DNA from: Clostridium rhizosphaerae
GTDB lineage: Bacteria > Bacillota > Clostridia > Clostridiales > Clostridiaceae
Direction: 5' to 3'
Assembly: GCF_016765585.1 (NCBI RefSeq)
Contig: NZ_JAESWC010000002.1
Coordinates: forward strand, 1,116,001-1,180,000
DNA: 64,000 nt
In this document: in pieces, positions 55,401 through 63,112 of the stretch
Position numbering within the stretch: position 1 is the stretch's first letter
How the letters are laid out: each line of letters opens with the position of its first letter
Translations under genes and position numbers: made by a program
Notes under the pieces: generated by a model
What the model was told of the DNA's origin: nothing
The model's database searches: none
What the model saw: only the letters and a program-made list of their open reading frames with translations

Positions 55401-56213
55401 GTTACAAAATCCGTAAAGCTTATTAATTAACTCCAAATCCTCATTAAGAGTTTTAACATAAGGCTCCAATCCGTTACTATCCTTCATCATATCTATGGTC
55501 TTTTGAATAACTCCCTTTATACCAAGAAGTTCCACTTCTGTACTTGATATTAAAACTCTGCCCCATATGGAATCTCCAAAATCAAAGTTTTCATCGACAT
55601 TAAATTCCTCTGTCATTTCATAAAGCCATCTTCTTGGCCAAGGACCACTTATTATGAAATCATAAAGATTTATCACTATTTCCTGAAGCTTTAAATCATC
55701 ACGTCCTCCACCATAGCTTTCTACTAAGTCCAAAAAATCATTATTAGTCCCATCTTCACTTTCAGAGTATTTTTCTTCAAAAAGCTCTCCTAAAGTTTCT
55801 CCCTTTAAAAGTGTTTCTTCCGTGCCATCCGCAATTCTAAAATTAGGGTCTAAATCTATTCTATGAAAATTATTTCGTATTACTTGAAGGCAAAAGGAAT
55901 GCATTGTAGTAATACCTGCCTTACTTAATAAAGTAAGTTGTTTTTGAAGCACCTTTGAATCCGGATTTTTATCTAAAGCCTTTGAAATAGCGTCACCAAT
56001 TCTTTCTCTCATTTCAGCTGCTGCTGCATTTGTAAAGGTAACTACAAGAAGCCTGTCAATATCTACAGGATTATCAACATCTGTAATTATTCTAATTATT
56101 CTTTCAACTAATACAGCCGTCTTCCCTGAGCCAGCAGCTGCTGCTACCAAAAGATTACTATATCTTGTTTCTATTGCAAGCTCCTGCTCCTTAGTCCACT
56201 TTGCTTCTCCCAA
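52410..56213 (-). CDS. addA: ATP-dependent helicase/nuclease subunit A
   Basis: A 1267-residue subunit of the AddAB double-strand break processing complex (the RecBCD counterpart). The N-terminal UvrD/SF1 helicase has Walker A VAAAAGSGKTAVLVERI, motif II VLVDEYQDSN and motif VI LYVAFTRAKEKL. The C-terminal RecB nuclease domain has GVIDCYFIEKDGIVLLDYKT (Asp, DYK). Both activities look intact. The start is TTG 56213, directly after the addB stop and behind GAGGTG, so it depends on reinitiation. Ribosomal coupling fits a stoichiometric complex. Confidence 0.95.
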   Translation of the reverse strand: MGEAKWTKEQELAIETRYSNLLVAAAAGSGKTAVLVERIIRIITDVDNPVDIDRLLVVTFTNAAAAEMRERIGDAISKALDKNPDSKVLQKQLTLLSKAGITTMHSFCLQVIRNNFHRIDLDPNFRIADGTEETLLKGETLGELFEEKYSESEDGTNNDFLDLVESYGGGRDDLKLQEIVINLYDFIISGPWPRRWLYEMTEEFNVDENFDFGDSIWGRVLISSTEVELLGIKGVIQKTIDMMKDSNGLEPYVKTLNEDLELINKLYGFCNSSWNNLYEEFSNYKFTRIGTLNKKAEYDKDLSEKVKNIRDDIIKKKLNNLRDDIFRFSPSEIRESLSKLYPMMKCLGELVLQFDEYYKAKKRERGLLDFSDLEHLALNILTVKDEERNISPSETALELRDQFDEVLVDEYQDSNNIQEVIINMVSKKLTDTPNVFMVGDIKQSIYRFRQAEPGLFLDKYENYSKKEGSLNRVITLYKNFRSREEVINGVNYVFKTIMSKSVGELEYTEEEGLNLGADFKPLGDDNSKAGGPVELHIIEKVNNSEDKSFEEAEELSQYEESNEEEEIDDIQLEARVVVKRIKELMSGNEGKRFKVYDKTIDKYRPVQFKDIVILMRATKSYAPVFTDELSNQGIPVYADTGTGYFDTVEIRTMMSILQIVDNPLQDIPLIAVLRSPIFSFTPEELIDLRLEGEKIPFYMVLKSYKEEALKNVDEALRSKVSEFLGTLEKWREKAIHMPIDELIWYLFTSTGYYGYAGAMPGGVQRQANLRILFERARQFEQTSYRGLFNFVSFINKLRTSSGDMGSAKVLGENEDVVRIMSIHKSKGLEFPVVILAACGKNFNLMDINKSILFHQDLGIGPDYVDTERRITYPTIIKLALRRKIKLETLSEEMRILYVAFTRAKEKLILTGTVKNLKAVCSKWWNGIEKNSERVPEYTILNYKTYIDWVGSAVIKHKDGVVLREYAEVEAYDAGKLNEDNSQWIIRMWNKKDITVDSVYQIVDNLQENKVSCDFLEKTVDNKPESSYKEEIERRLNWKYSYMEASKIPAKISVTELKRLGNELFSDSYTTNMFTPKLSKKPAFLEERKGLSAAEKGTAVHFVMQHLDLRKISDYNALSDQINVMVRKELLTKEQATAVNIRSIQSFFSSSLGRRMLSVEDFDRDVKREIPFYIKLRSTDVYSYLPKENYENEITLLQGVIDCYFIEKDGIVLLDYKTDYADKDNINEIKERYEKQIFYYSEALTRITGKKVKEKYIYLFSNGETIIY

Positions 56214-59200
56214 CTATTTCACCTCTTCTACTTCTTTTCTCATTAGTTCCCATACCTCATCATTATTCTTATCATTTATAATCTTATATTTATTATCAGA
56301 AATACTAGTATCAAATTGGCATATGCTTGCAAAATTACAGTATTCACAAGGTGTATTTTTCTTTTTCTTATAAGGTTTAATACTTATATTTCCTTGAAGC
56401 ATTTCCTCACACAAGTCTATAACAATCTTTCTAACATATTTTCTAAGAGTTTCGAACTGTTCTAAAGTAGCTCCTGAGGTTTTTTCTCCTATTTCACCGC
56501 CTTTTAATATTTGTGCGGGAACAATTAATGAATAGCCGCTCTCAAGCTCCTTATCCATATCTTTAATTACTTTAATATTTTTTAAAAGAAGGCCTCTCAT
56601 TTTTAGTTCTTTTAATATTTTTTCTTCTATCTTATCTTGAGAAAGCTCTCCTTCACTGTTTATCATAGGATCCTCTACTCTAAAATAAAGCACTGCTCCT
56701 GGGAATACACCTTTCTCTAAATATTTTTCCTTATTTGAAAGTATTGCATCTAAATAAACCAAAAGCTGCAACTGAAGTCCATAATATACATCAGAAAGCT
56801 TAAATCCCTTGTTTCCTGACTTATAATCTACAATTCTTATAAATGTTCCTTCTTCTGTCTCAAGCTCATCTACTCTGTCTATCCTCCCCATAAGTTCAAT
56901 TTGTTCTCCTGATGGGAGCTTTATTGTAATAGGAGGATATTTTCCCTTGGCACTGAAGTCTACTTCATGTTCTGTTGGATTAAAGTTACTTCTTTTAATT
57001 TGTTCAGAAATAATATCTACTGATCTAGTCAATATTTTTTTAAGCCTTTGAGCCATAAATTTGTATCTTGGAGAACTATTTAATATAAATCCTGTTTTCT
57101 CCTTAATCTTTTCATCTATAATCATTGAAATTGCATCACTTACAAAATTATCCTCAACTTCTCTAAAGCTTACCTTTTCCTTGTCCAGAACCTCCGAAAA
57201 CTCATCCAGTACTTCATGAACAAAAGTACCTAAATCCGGCATACTGAATTCATATACCTTTCTATCCTTTGCTTTTAAACCATACTGAACATAATATGCA
57301 AAAGGACAACTGGCATATCTTTCAAGTCTTGAAACACTAAATTGAAGAGGATTTCCGTATAGTTTTTTTATCTTTGACGAGCTTACCTTTTGAACTTGAT
57401 TGCTGTAGGAAAGTCCTGCAAAAGCCCTTCTGCATCTTTCTCTCCATTTTGGTTTATTCATATACCATCTGTAAGCATCCCACCAGATGGTACTAACCTC
57501 TTTTCCTTCTGCCTCTGACCTTAAAGCTGCAATAAGTTCATTAAATGTTGAATCTTCCCCCGCAATTTGCTCTAAACTCTCTTCATCAGTGTCATTTTTT
57601 ATAACATCGCTTTCTTCAACAATTTTAGGAAAAACCTTCTTTAGTTTTGAAATTATTATAGATGGCCTCATACTTCTTCCTTCAACATCAGCAATAGGAT
57701 AGCTTATTCTTAAAAACTTTCCTGCCATACTTAAGCTTCTATAAATTAAAAATTGCTCTTCAAAAGCTTGAGCTTTTGTATCTGCTGCCAGCTCAACACC
57801 TAAACTTTTTAAATATTCTCTGTCCCTGTCATTTAATATACCTTCCTCATCGGCGGCTTTTGGAAAAACTTTATCATTTACTCCAATAAGAAATATTGCT
57901 GATACTTCATGACTTTTAACACGTTCGATGTCCCCGATAAGTACCTGATCCAAGGCAGCTGGAATGACGCCGATATCATATTCATTTATGCCGGTTGCTA
58001 ATATTTTTACAAACTCCTCAAGTTTTACCTCTTCTTCTCCGAGAACTTCAACAAGTTGATCTAGAAGTTCAATTACTAAATTCCAAACCTGGCTGTATTC
58101 ATTAGCCTTATCAAGTTCCTTTTCCTGCTTAAATCTTTCTACCCAGTATTCAACCTTTTCGTAAGCTTTAATTTCTTCTAAAAACTCAAATAATGCTTCT
58201 GATATTTTTCTTACACTATTCTTTCCTTTTAGCTTTTCCTGTAAAATAAAAAGAGAATTGGTAACTTTTATTTTTATATCATTAATTTTCTTTAAATTTT
58301 CTTCTTCCTCTTCAGAAGCATCATATTTATAATTTATACCGTAATCCCACTGTTCTTCAAACCACTTCTTCCCTCTTATTCCATTTGCGAGCACATAGTT
58401 TTCTATAATATCAATTTCTTCTATATCAATATCTGTAAGCCCTGTTTTTAAATATCTGAAGACCGCCTCATAAGACCAATTTTTTGTAAATATATCAATA
58501 ACAGAATTTAAAAGGATTATAAGAGGATTGTTATTTATATCCCTTCTTTTATCTAAAAAGTACGGAATATTATATTCTGTAAAAATAGCTTGAATAATTT
58601 TTTCATATCCCTGAAGGTTTCTGGTAACTACGGCTATATCCTTAAATCTCAGCTTTTGATTTCTGCATAACCCTATTATATCTCTAGCTGTATTTTGTAT
58701 TTCACTGTACATATTTAAAGCTCTAAATATTTTTAAATTCTCTGTCTCTTTGTTATAAGTTTTATAAGGAGAATTAAAAATATATCTTTCTAAATGATTC
58801 AGTTCCTTGCTTTCTCTAAATCTATAAATCATATCATCATTTAGACAAATCGGCTTTTCATATGGTATATTATTCTCTTTTAAAAGCTTTAACAATTTTG
58901 TTTCCGTATTTTTTATAGCGGCAAATACGTCCGTATTATCAACATCTTTTCCATTAGTTAAACAATCCGTTGTTAATGTAATATTAACTTTATCTGCCTT
59001 TTTTAAAAGCTTTTCAATAATATTATACTGAATAGGTGTAAAAGTAGAAAATTCATCAATCCATATTTCAGACTCATCAAATAAATTGCAGCTATCTAAT
59101 TTATCTACAAGCATTGAAAGCTGATCTTCATTATCTATGTATTTTTCATGAAGAAAAGTTTCAAACCTTTCAAAAATCAAATTTATATCTTTAAGTTTTC

Positions 59201-59666
59201 CCTTTAATTGATCATCTTCCCTCATATCAACCGTGATTTTATTTAAAAGTTCTGGGTTAATATTATATCTTTTTAGTTCCGTAATAGTCTCAGACATTAC
59301 ATTTATAAATCCAGCCTGCTTTGAAACCCTGTTAAATGCAGTTAATTTTTCTTTTACTTCCTCAATTATTTTATATAAAAGCATATTTCTACCTGCAGAA
59401 TTCATGTGAAGCCTTGTGATACCGCCAACCTCATTAAAAACGACATAAGCCATTCTAGTGAAGCTTAAAACTTGTACTCTATGTATACCTTTTTCACCAA
59501 TTACTTCTACAAGGTTTCTGTCAGCTTGAAAGGTAAATTGTTCAGGCACAAGATAAACTAATTTCTTATCTCTATATTCACTTCTTGATAATTTATCTTT
59601 AATATTTTCCAGGCAATATGTGCTTTTCCCACTACCTGAACGACCAAATATAAACTGTAAACTCAT
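56214..59666 (-). CDS. addB: ATP-dependent helicase/nuclease subunit B
   Basis: A 1150-residue AddB subunit. Walker A is FGRSGSGKSTYCLENI; the inactive helicase-like region follows. The C-terminal nuclease domain has GRIDRVDE...IRIVDYKSG. The four cysteines of its 4Fe-4S staple are one in RYASCPFAYYV plus CEYCNFASICQFD. ATG 59666 follows GAAGGTGA; the GTG before it overlaps the site. It is first gene of the addBA pair and ends immediately before addA. The complex recognises a Chi-like site that I did not search for. Confidence 0.95.
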   Translation of the reverse strand: MSLQFIFGRSGSGKSTYCLENIKDKLSRSEYRDKKLVYLVPEQFTFQADRNLVEVIGEKGIHRVQVLSFTRMAYVVFNEVGGITRLHMNSAGRNMLLYKIIEEVKEKLTAFNRVSKQAGFINVMSETITELKRYNINPELLNKITVDMREDDQLKGKLKDINLIFERFETFLHEKYIDNEDQLSMLVDKLDSCNLFDESEIWIDEFSTFTPIQYNIIEKLLKKADKVNITLTTDCLTNGKDVDNTDVFAAIKNTETKLLKLLKENNIPYEKPICLNDDMIYRFRESKELNHLERYIFNSPYKTYNKETENLKIFRALNMYSEIQNTARDIIGLCRNQKLRFKDIAVVTRNLQGYEKIIQAIFTEYNIPYFLDKRRDINNNPLIILLNSVIDIFTKNWSYEAVFRYLKTGLTDIDIEEIDIIENYVLANGIRGKKWFEEQWDYGINYKYDASEEEEENLKKINDIKIKVTNSLFILQEKLKGKNSVRKISEALFEFLEEIKAYEKVEYWVERFKQEKELDKANEYSQVWNLVIELLDQLVEVLGEEEVKLEEFVKILATGINEYDIGVIPAALDQVLIGDIERVKSHEVSAIFLIGVNDKVFPKAADEEGILNDRDREYLKSLGVELAADTKAQAFEEQFLIYRSLSMAGKFLRISYPIADVEGRSMRPSIIISKLKKVFPKIVEESDVIKNDTDEESLEQIAGEDSTFNELIAALRSEAEGKEVSTIWWDAYRWYMNKPKWRERCRRAFAGLSYSNQVQKVSSSKIKKLYGNPLQFSVSRLERYASCPFAYYVQYGLKAKDRKVYEFSMPDLGTFVHEVLDEFSEVLDKEKVSFREVEDNFVSDAISMIIDEKIKEKTGFILNSSPRYKFMAQRLKKILTRSVDIISEQIKRSNFNPTEHEVDFSAKGKYPPITIKLPSGEQIELMGRIDRVDELETEEGTFIRIVDYKSGNKGFKLSDVYYGLQLQLLVYLDAILSNKEKYLEKGVFPGAVLYFRVEDPMINSEGELSQDKIEEKILKELKMRGLLLKNIKVIKDMDKELESGYSLIVPAQILKGGEIGEKTSGATLEQFETLRKYVRKIVIDLCEEMLQGNISIKPYKKKKNTPCEYCNFASICQFDTSISDNKYKIINDKNNDEVWELMRKEVEEVK

Positions 59667-59697
59667 GTTTTTCACCTTCGTTTCAAAAATAAAAACA

Positions 59698-59730
59698 ACC
59701 TTATTTGATATATATTATATCAAATAAGGT
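59698..59730 (-). terminator. Terminator of sipL
   Basis: Perfect 15-bp stem ACCTTATTTGATATA (59698-59712) with 59716-59730 and a TAT loop, then TTGTTTTTATTTTT on the minus strand. It also forms the upstream boundary of addB. Confidence 0.85.
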
Positions 59731-59749
59731 GTATTTAAATAAACTTTAT

Positions 59750-61315
59750 TTAAATTAATGCTCTTCCAGGTATTATTAGTTTTCCACCTGCCTGAACAGC
59801 ATCTATACCTTCAAGCTCATTAATTTGAACCAAGGTATCAACCGTAGTATGATATCTCTTTGCAATTTTCCAAAGCGTATCATCCTTTTGTACAACATAA
59901 ATTGTTATACTTGCCTTTTTAGAAGGCTTTTCACCTTCCTTAGGCATTACATTAACTAGAAACTCTTTGTTCCTCATGTAATTCACTCTGCAGTAAACTT
60001 CTACTATAGCCTTAACTCCTATTGTATTAGCTTCAATTGCAGCCTCGATACTTTCTAGTGAAACCTTAGCCACACACTGCATATCTATTTTAGCACCTGC
60101 TATTTCAACACCAGTTGTAAAAGGTATTTCATCTCTGATTACGTGAGCACATTTATCTTCATCATTTGTCTTATAAAGAACTTCAACCTTTAATAATCCT
60201 TCAACAACAACTTTATCTTCAACAAGCTTCTTATCTGTTATACAGACACTTCCTGTTGACATAATTATTGAAGCAGGCTTAGGCATTTCAGAATCTATTT
60301 CTATATTTCCTTTAACAATAGCTTCATTGTTTGCCTGTCCATGCATAACATTAAGCTCATAGTTTTTCTTTTCCATATCCATAATCATCGATGGTGAATA
60401 TGCATCTTCTATAGTATCCATCTGCTCTTTATTCATTACTTTTGTATTACTTCTTATTAAAGCTTCAACATCAACTATTCTATTTTCTCCTAAGTCATCT
60501 TCTTTGATATCAAATATCATGTCATCTACTCTGAAATCAGTGTAGCTGTCCATAAAGGAGCTTACACCTTCTATGTCAAGTTCTTTATTCACTAATATGT
60601 CATTATCAATATAGCATAAATCAGAAGTATCCTTGCCTCTATACAACATATAAATATTTGCAAAAGCAGAAACCTGAACTTTCCCATCTAAAACCTTAGT
60701 TTCTTTTTTATGCATATTTACATCACATTTTAAAACAGTACCAATTTGAGGCTTATCCATAGGAATTTGCATATGTGACTTAGCTACCATTTCACCATCA
60801 CAAGTGCCTACAATTTTATCAATTGAAGAATTATTCTTTAGTACTTGAACATCTGAAAGCCCCCTAAGGTCTTTAACTATCTCAAAATTATAAACCTTAT
60901 ACGCTGCAGCCTTAAGCTTTACTATTCCTTCTACAGCTATTTTTCTTTCATTAACCACAACTGGCTCTATGTGCTCTATGTAGCATTCTGCTTCACATGG
61001 CATATTGCGATTCACACCATTTAGCTCAATGCTGTTTTGAAATTTAGCTGTATATACCACATTGTGGACACCACTTCTTGTTTCATCTTCTTTAGCTAAA
61101 TACAACACATTAAGCTGAATTTGGCCTTCTAGATATATCTTGTCCTGCATTACTTCTTTTGTTAGAATGCTCGGTTTAGCATCTAAAGTTAAAATTTGAT
61201 ACACATCAGGATGAGTATCTGGTATAACGTATTCCCCTTTAATGACTGAATCAGCAGTACTTTCTCCTAAGAGCTGCTCACATTCTATATTTTCCTTAAC
61301 CAGATCTATAGCCAT
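59750..61315 (-). CDS. sipL: SPOCS/LysM spore morphogenesis protein (SipL-like)
   Basis: A 521-residue protein built from repeated SPOCS (DUF3794) domains (about 30-150, 165-290 and 320-440) and a C-terminal LysM domain (about 472-518; YVVQKDDTLWKIAKRYHTT). This is the layout of SipL of Clostridioides, which binds SpoIVA and tethers the coat; the LysM part contacts it. ATG 61315 follows GGGAGGGAT. A sigma-E-like promoter lies at 61351-61378, matching mother-cell expression. Confidence 0.92.
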   Translation of the reverse strand: MAIDLVKENIECEQLLGESTADSVIKGEYVIPDTHPDVYQILTLDAKPSILTKEVMQDKIYLEGQIQLNVLYLAKEDETRSGVHNVVYTAKFQNSIELNGVNRNMPCEAECYIEHIEPVVVNERKIAVEGIVKLKAAAYKVYNFEIVKDLRGLSDVQVLKNNSSIDKIVGTCDGEMVAKSHMQIPMDKPQIGTVLKCDVNMHKKETKVLDGKVQVSAFANIYMLYRGKDTSDLCYIDNDILVNKELDIEGVSSFMDSYTDFRVDDMIFDIKEDDLGENRIVDVEALIRSNTKVMNKEQMDTIEDAYSPSMIMDMEKKNYELNVMHGQANNEAIVKGNIEIDSEMPKPASIIMSTGSVCITDKKLVEDKVVVEGLLKVEVLYKTNDEDKCAHVIRDEIPFTTGVEIAGAKIDMQCVAKVSLESIEAAIEANTIGVKAIVEVYCRVNYMRNKEFLVNVMPKEGEKPSKKASITIYVVQKDDTLWKIAKRYHTTVDTLVQINELEGIDAVQAGGKLIIPGRALI

Positions 61316-61350
61316 TATTCTATCCCTCCCATAAAATACCTACTATTAAT

Positions 61351-61378
61351 TTATATAGATACTACGAAAGAAATATGC
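61351..61378 (-). promoter_or_regulatory. Candidate sigma-E promoter of sipL
   Basis: Minus-strand GCATATT (61372-61378), 13-bp spacer, CTATATAA (61351-61358), near the sigma-E pattern. Predicted start is about 30 bp before the ATG. Confidence 0.45.
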
Positions 61379-61455
61379 TAGTTATTTTATGTATTAAATA
61401 GAAATATATTTTTCGACATATTTTTATTTTTCTTGTCTTTTCATGGACAAACTTG

Positions 61456-61484
61456 TTGACATTTTGTCCATTTTAGCTTAATAT
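61456..61484 (+). promoter_or_regulatory. Candidate sigma-A promoter of the small RNA in the sipL-veg gap
   Basis: TTGACA at 61456-61461, 17-bp spacer, TAATAT at 61479-61484; a full TATAAT lies 20 bp from the -35 (61482-61487). Either could work; it points against both flanking genes. Confidence 0.5.
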
Positions 61485-61490
61485 AATACT

Positions 61491-61590
61491 TGGTTATTGA
61501 CCATATAACCTCTCATAAATTCTCAATACCCTTTTATACCATAGTTGAAAGATGGAACCCACCATCTTTCTTTTTTTATTTTTTTCTATA
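61491..61590 (+). ncRNA. Candidate small RNA between sipL and veg
   Basis: About 100 nt in a gap of 306 bp between two minus-strand genes. A first hairpin can form from GGTTAT/ATAACC near 61492-61510. A strong intrinsic terminator follows: GAAAGATGG (61547-61555) with 61562-61570 and then CTTTTTTTATTTTTTT. No ribosome site plus start was found in it. The call rests on the promoter and terminator being in register on the plus strand. Confidence 0.4.
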
Positions 61591-61593
61591 ATT

Positions 61594-61623
61594 AAAGCGA
61601 TACTAGAAAACCAGCATCGCTTT
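61594..61623 (-). terminator. Hairpin at the end of veg
   Basis: Stem AAAGCGAT/ATCGCTTT (61594-61601 with 61616-61623) overlapping the veg stop. There is no T run on the minus strand after it, so true termination is doubtful. Confidence 0.4.
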
Positions 61624-61858
61624 ATCCTACGAAGACTATTTGAACTGTTTTTGTTAAAACATCTGAATAACTGTATGTCACTGTCCTTTGGGTGTCTTGA
61701 TCTAATCTAATGACGAATATGTTTGGATAGGTTTTTTCTATAGTTCCTTTATTTACAAGTACCTTTCTCCTTCCGCCATTAGCCTTTAAGGTAACTTTTT
61801 CTCCAACATGGTCTTCAATGTCCCTTCTTATTGTAGCGAGCACATTTCTTTTTTCCAC
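61622..61858 (-). CDS. veg: Veg family protein
   Basis: 78 residues of the Veg family (ATIRRDIEDHVGEKVTLKANGGRRK is its hallmark, split here as IRRDIEDHVG and LKANGGRRK). In Bacillus, Veg is an abundant small protein reported to influence biofilm gene expression and spore outgrowth; mechanism is not settled. I use GTG 61858, 8 nt after AGAGGG; a GTG nine bases upstream overlaps the site. Two strong sigma-A promoters stand in tandem upstream, as is known for the Bacillus veg locus. Confidence 0.93.
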   Translation of the reverse strand: MEKRNVLATIRRDIEDHVGEKVTLKANGGRRKVLVNKGTIEKTYPNIFVIRLDQDTQRTVTYSYSDVLTKTVQIVFVG

Positions 61859-61884
61859 ATTAAACACCCTCTTTCTACATTGTA

Positions 61885-61913
61885 ATTATACCTCATATCA
61901 TATTAACTGTCAA
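61885..61913 (-). promoter_or_regulatory. Proximal veg promoter (perfect consensus)
   Basis: Minus-strand TTGACA (61908-61913), 17-bp spacer, TATAAT (61885-61890). Confidence 0.85.
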
Positions 61914-61924
61914 ATAAACTAATT

Positions 61925-61954
61925 ATTTTATCAGTTAACAAAGCGTTTTGTCAA
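61925..61954 (-). promoter_or_regulatory. Distal veg promoter
   Basis: Minus-strand TTGACA (61949-61954), 18-bp spacer, TAAAAT (61925-61930), 36 bp upstream of the proximal one. Confidence 0.7.
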
Positions 61955-61982
61955 TATTAATTTTTTGTAAACAAAGCAAAAA

Positions 61983-62046
61983 CTTCAAGTCATAGGATAT
62001 ATATCTAAGTATTTTTAAGATATATATCCGTACTTATGACTTGAAG
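61983..62046 (-). terminator. Long hairpin/terminator after yabG
   Basis: Arms CTTCAAGTCATA (61983-61994) and 62035-62046, plus an inner GGATATATATCT (61995-62006) with 62018-62029, a 5-nt bulge on the right and an 11-nt loop. On the minus strand TTTTTGC follows. It also separates yabG from the veg promoters. Confidence 0.7.
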
Positions 62047-62128
62047 ATATTATTTACAACTATATATTCCATAAGTACAATATTATTGTTCCCCTAATCC
62101 ATATATATATGCAGAACTTTTAATCAAT

Positions 62129-62989
62129 TTATGCATATGAAGACTTTGGAAAACCTTCTCTATACTTTCCTCTTGTTTGAAGTCCTCCTATTCCTTTTGT
62201 TCCGGTAATAGTATTTTCTAAAGCTTCTTGAATCGATACTACTTTTTCTATATTGGTATATGCAATTTTTTCACATACAAAAACAGGATCAAGGCAGTGT
62301 ATAAGTACTCTGCTTGGACTAGATGCATAGTTTGCACCTGCATCTAGTATCGCCTCATAATGACTTTGACAAGCTCCAGCAAATATTACTAAGTCATCAT
62401 AATTTGGCTCATAATTTCTAAGTTCACTAACTGTATCAACAAAGAATTTTGAATTTCTATAATTATTTATATCCGTATAATCCTTTGCCCCTTTAGTTAT
62501 TGCATCATGTCCTGTTATTACTACTATGTCAGGCTTCATTTGTTTTACAAGCTTTGGTACCTCCACAGGTTGATCTTTTTCTGCAATAACCTTGCCTACT
62601 ACATCAAGTTCTAATTTTTTATATACTTTAAGGCATACCTCAAGATACTCAGCATCACCATCTACATGCAGAATTTTTCCCGGTCTTCCAAAGGCAAGTT
62701 CCTTATTTACTGTTATCTTAGGACTTCTATAAGCCTTGCTTACATCTATTCTGCCAAGCATTATATTCTTTATGGAAGTATTAACTTTTCTATTTAAAAT
62801 TTTTTCCTTCTCACCCAAAGAATTTTCAACAACTTCTTCTAGGTCTTCAACTGGTGCATCTGCAATAACTCTAAGACTTATACCTTTTAAAGTATAAATG
62901 GCTCCATTTTCTGTTTCTTTTATATCAATTATTTTAAAGGTGATATCCTTGCCATAAGATTTTCGAACAACAGTATCGCCTAAATTCAT
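62129..62989 (-). CDS. yabG: Sporulation-specific protease YabG
   Basis: A 286-residue spore protease that processes coat proteins (and, in clostridia, preproSleC/CspBA). Family pieces are GDTVVRKSYGKDITFKI, GKILHVDGDAEYLE, PDIVVITGHDAITKG, VIFAGACQSHYEAILDAGAN and TGTKGIGGLQTRGKYR. The conserved His and Cys (GHD and ACQSH) are proposed catalytic residues. ATG 62989 follows GGAGATGA. A sigma-K-like promoter lies at 63022-63049, fitting late mother-cell expression. It is followed by a long hairpin. Confidence 0.95.
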   Translation of the reverse strand: MNLGDTVVRKSYGKDITFKIIDIKETENGAIYTLKGISLRVIADAPVEDLEEVVENSLGEKEKILNRKVNTSIKNIMLGRIDVSKAYRSPKITVNKELAFGRPGKILHVDGDAEYLEVCLKVYKKLELDVVGKVIAEKDQPVEVPKLVKQMKPDIVVITGHDAITKGAKDYTDINNYRNSKFFVDTVSELRNYEPNYDDLVIFAGACQSHYEAILDAGANYASSPSRVLIHCLDPVFVCEKIAYTNIEKVVSIQEALENTITGTKGIGGLQTRGKYREGFPKSSYA

Positions 62990-63021
62990 TTTCTCATCTC
63001 CAACTCCATAGTTTCATAATA

Positions 63022-63049
63022 TATTGTATGACAACTTTTTAGAATGGGT
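63022..63049 (-). promoter_or_regulatory. Candidate sigma-K promoter of yabG
   Basis: Minus-strand ACC (-35, 63047-63049), 16-bp spacer and CATACAATA (63022-63030), matching the sigma-K -10 CATAnnnTA. Confidence 0.5.
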
Positions 63050-63070
63050 GCATTAATGAAAATAATAAAA

Positions 63071-63094
63071 CCATGTAAATGAAAATTTACACGG
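63071..63094 (-). terminator. Terminator of the CotS-type gene
   Basis: 10-bp stem CCATGTAAAT (63071-63080) with 63085-63094 (one mismatch), then TTTTATTATTTTC on the minus strand. Confidence 0.8.
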
Positions 63095-63112
63095 CTTTAC
63101 TATAAAAATTTA

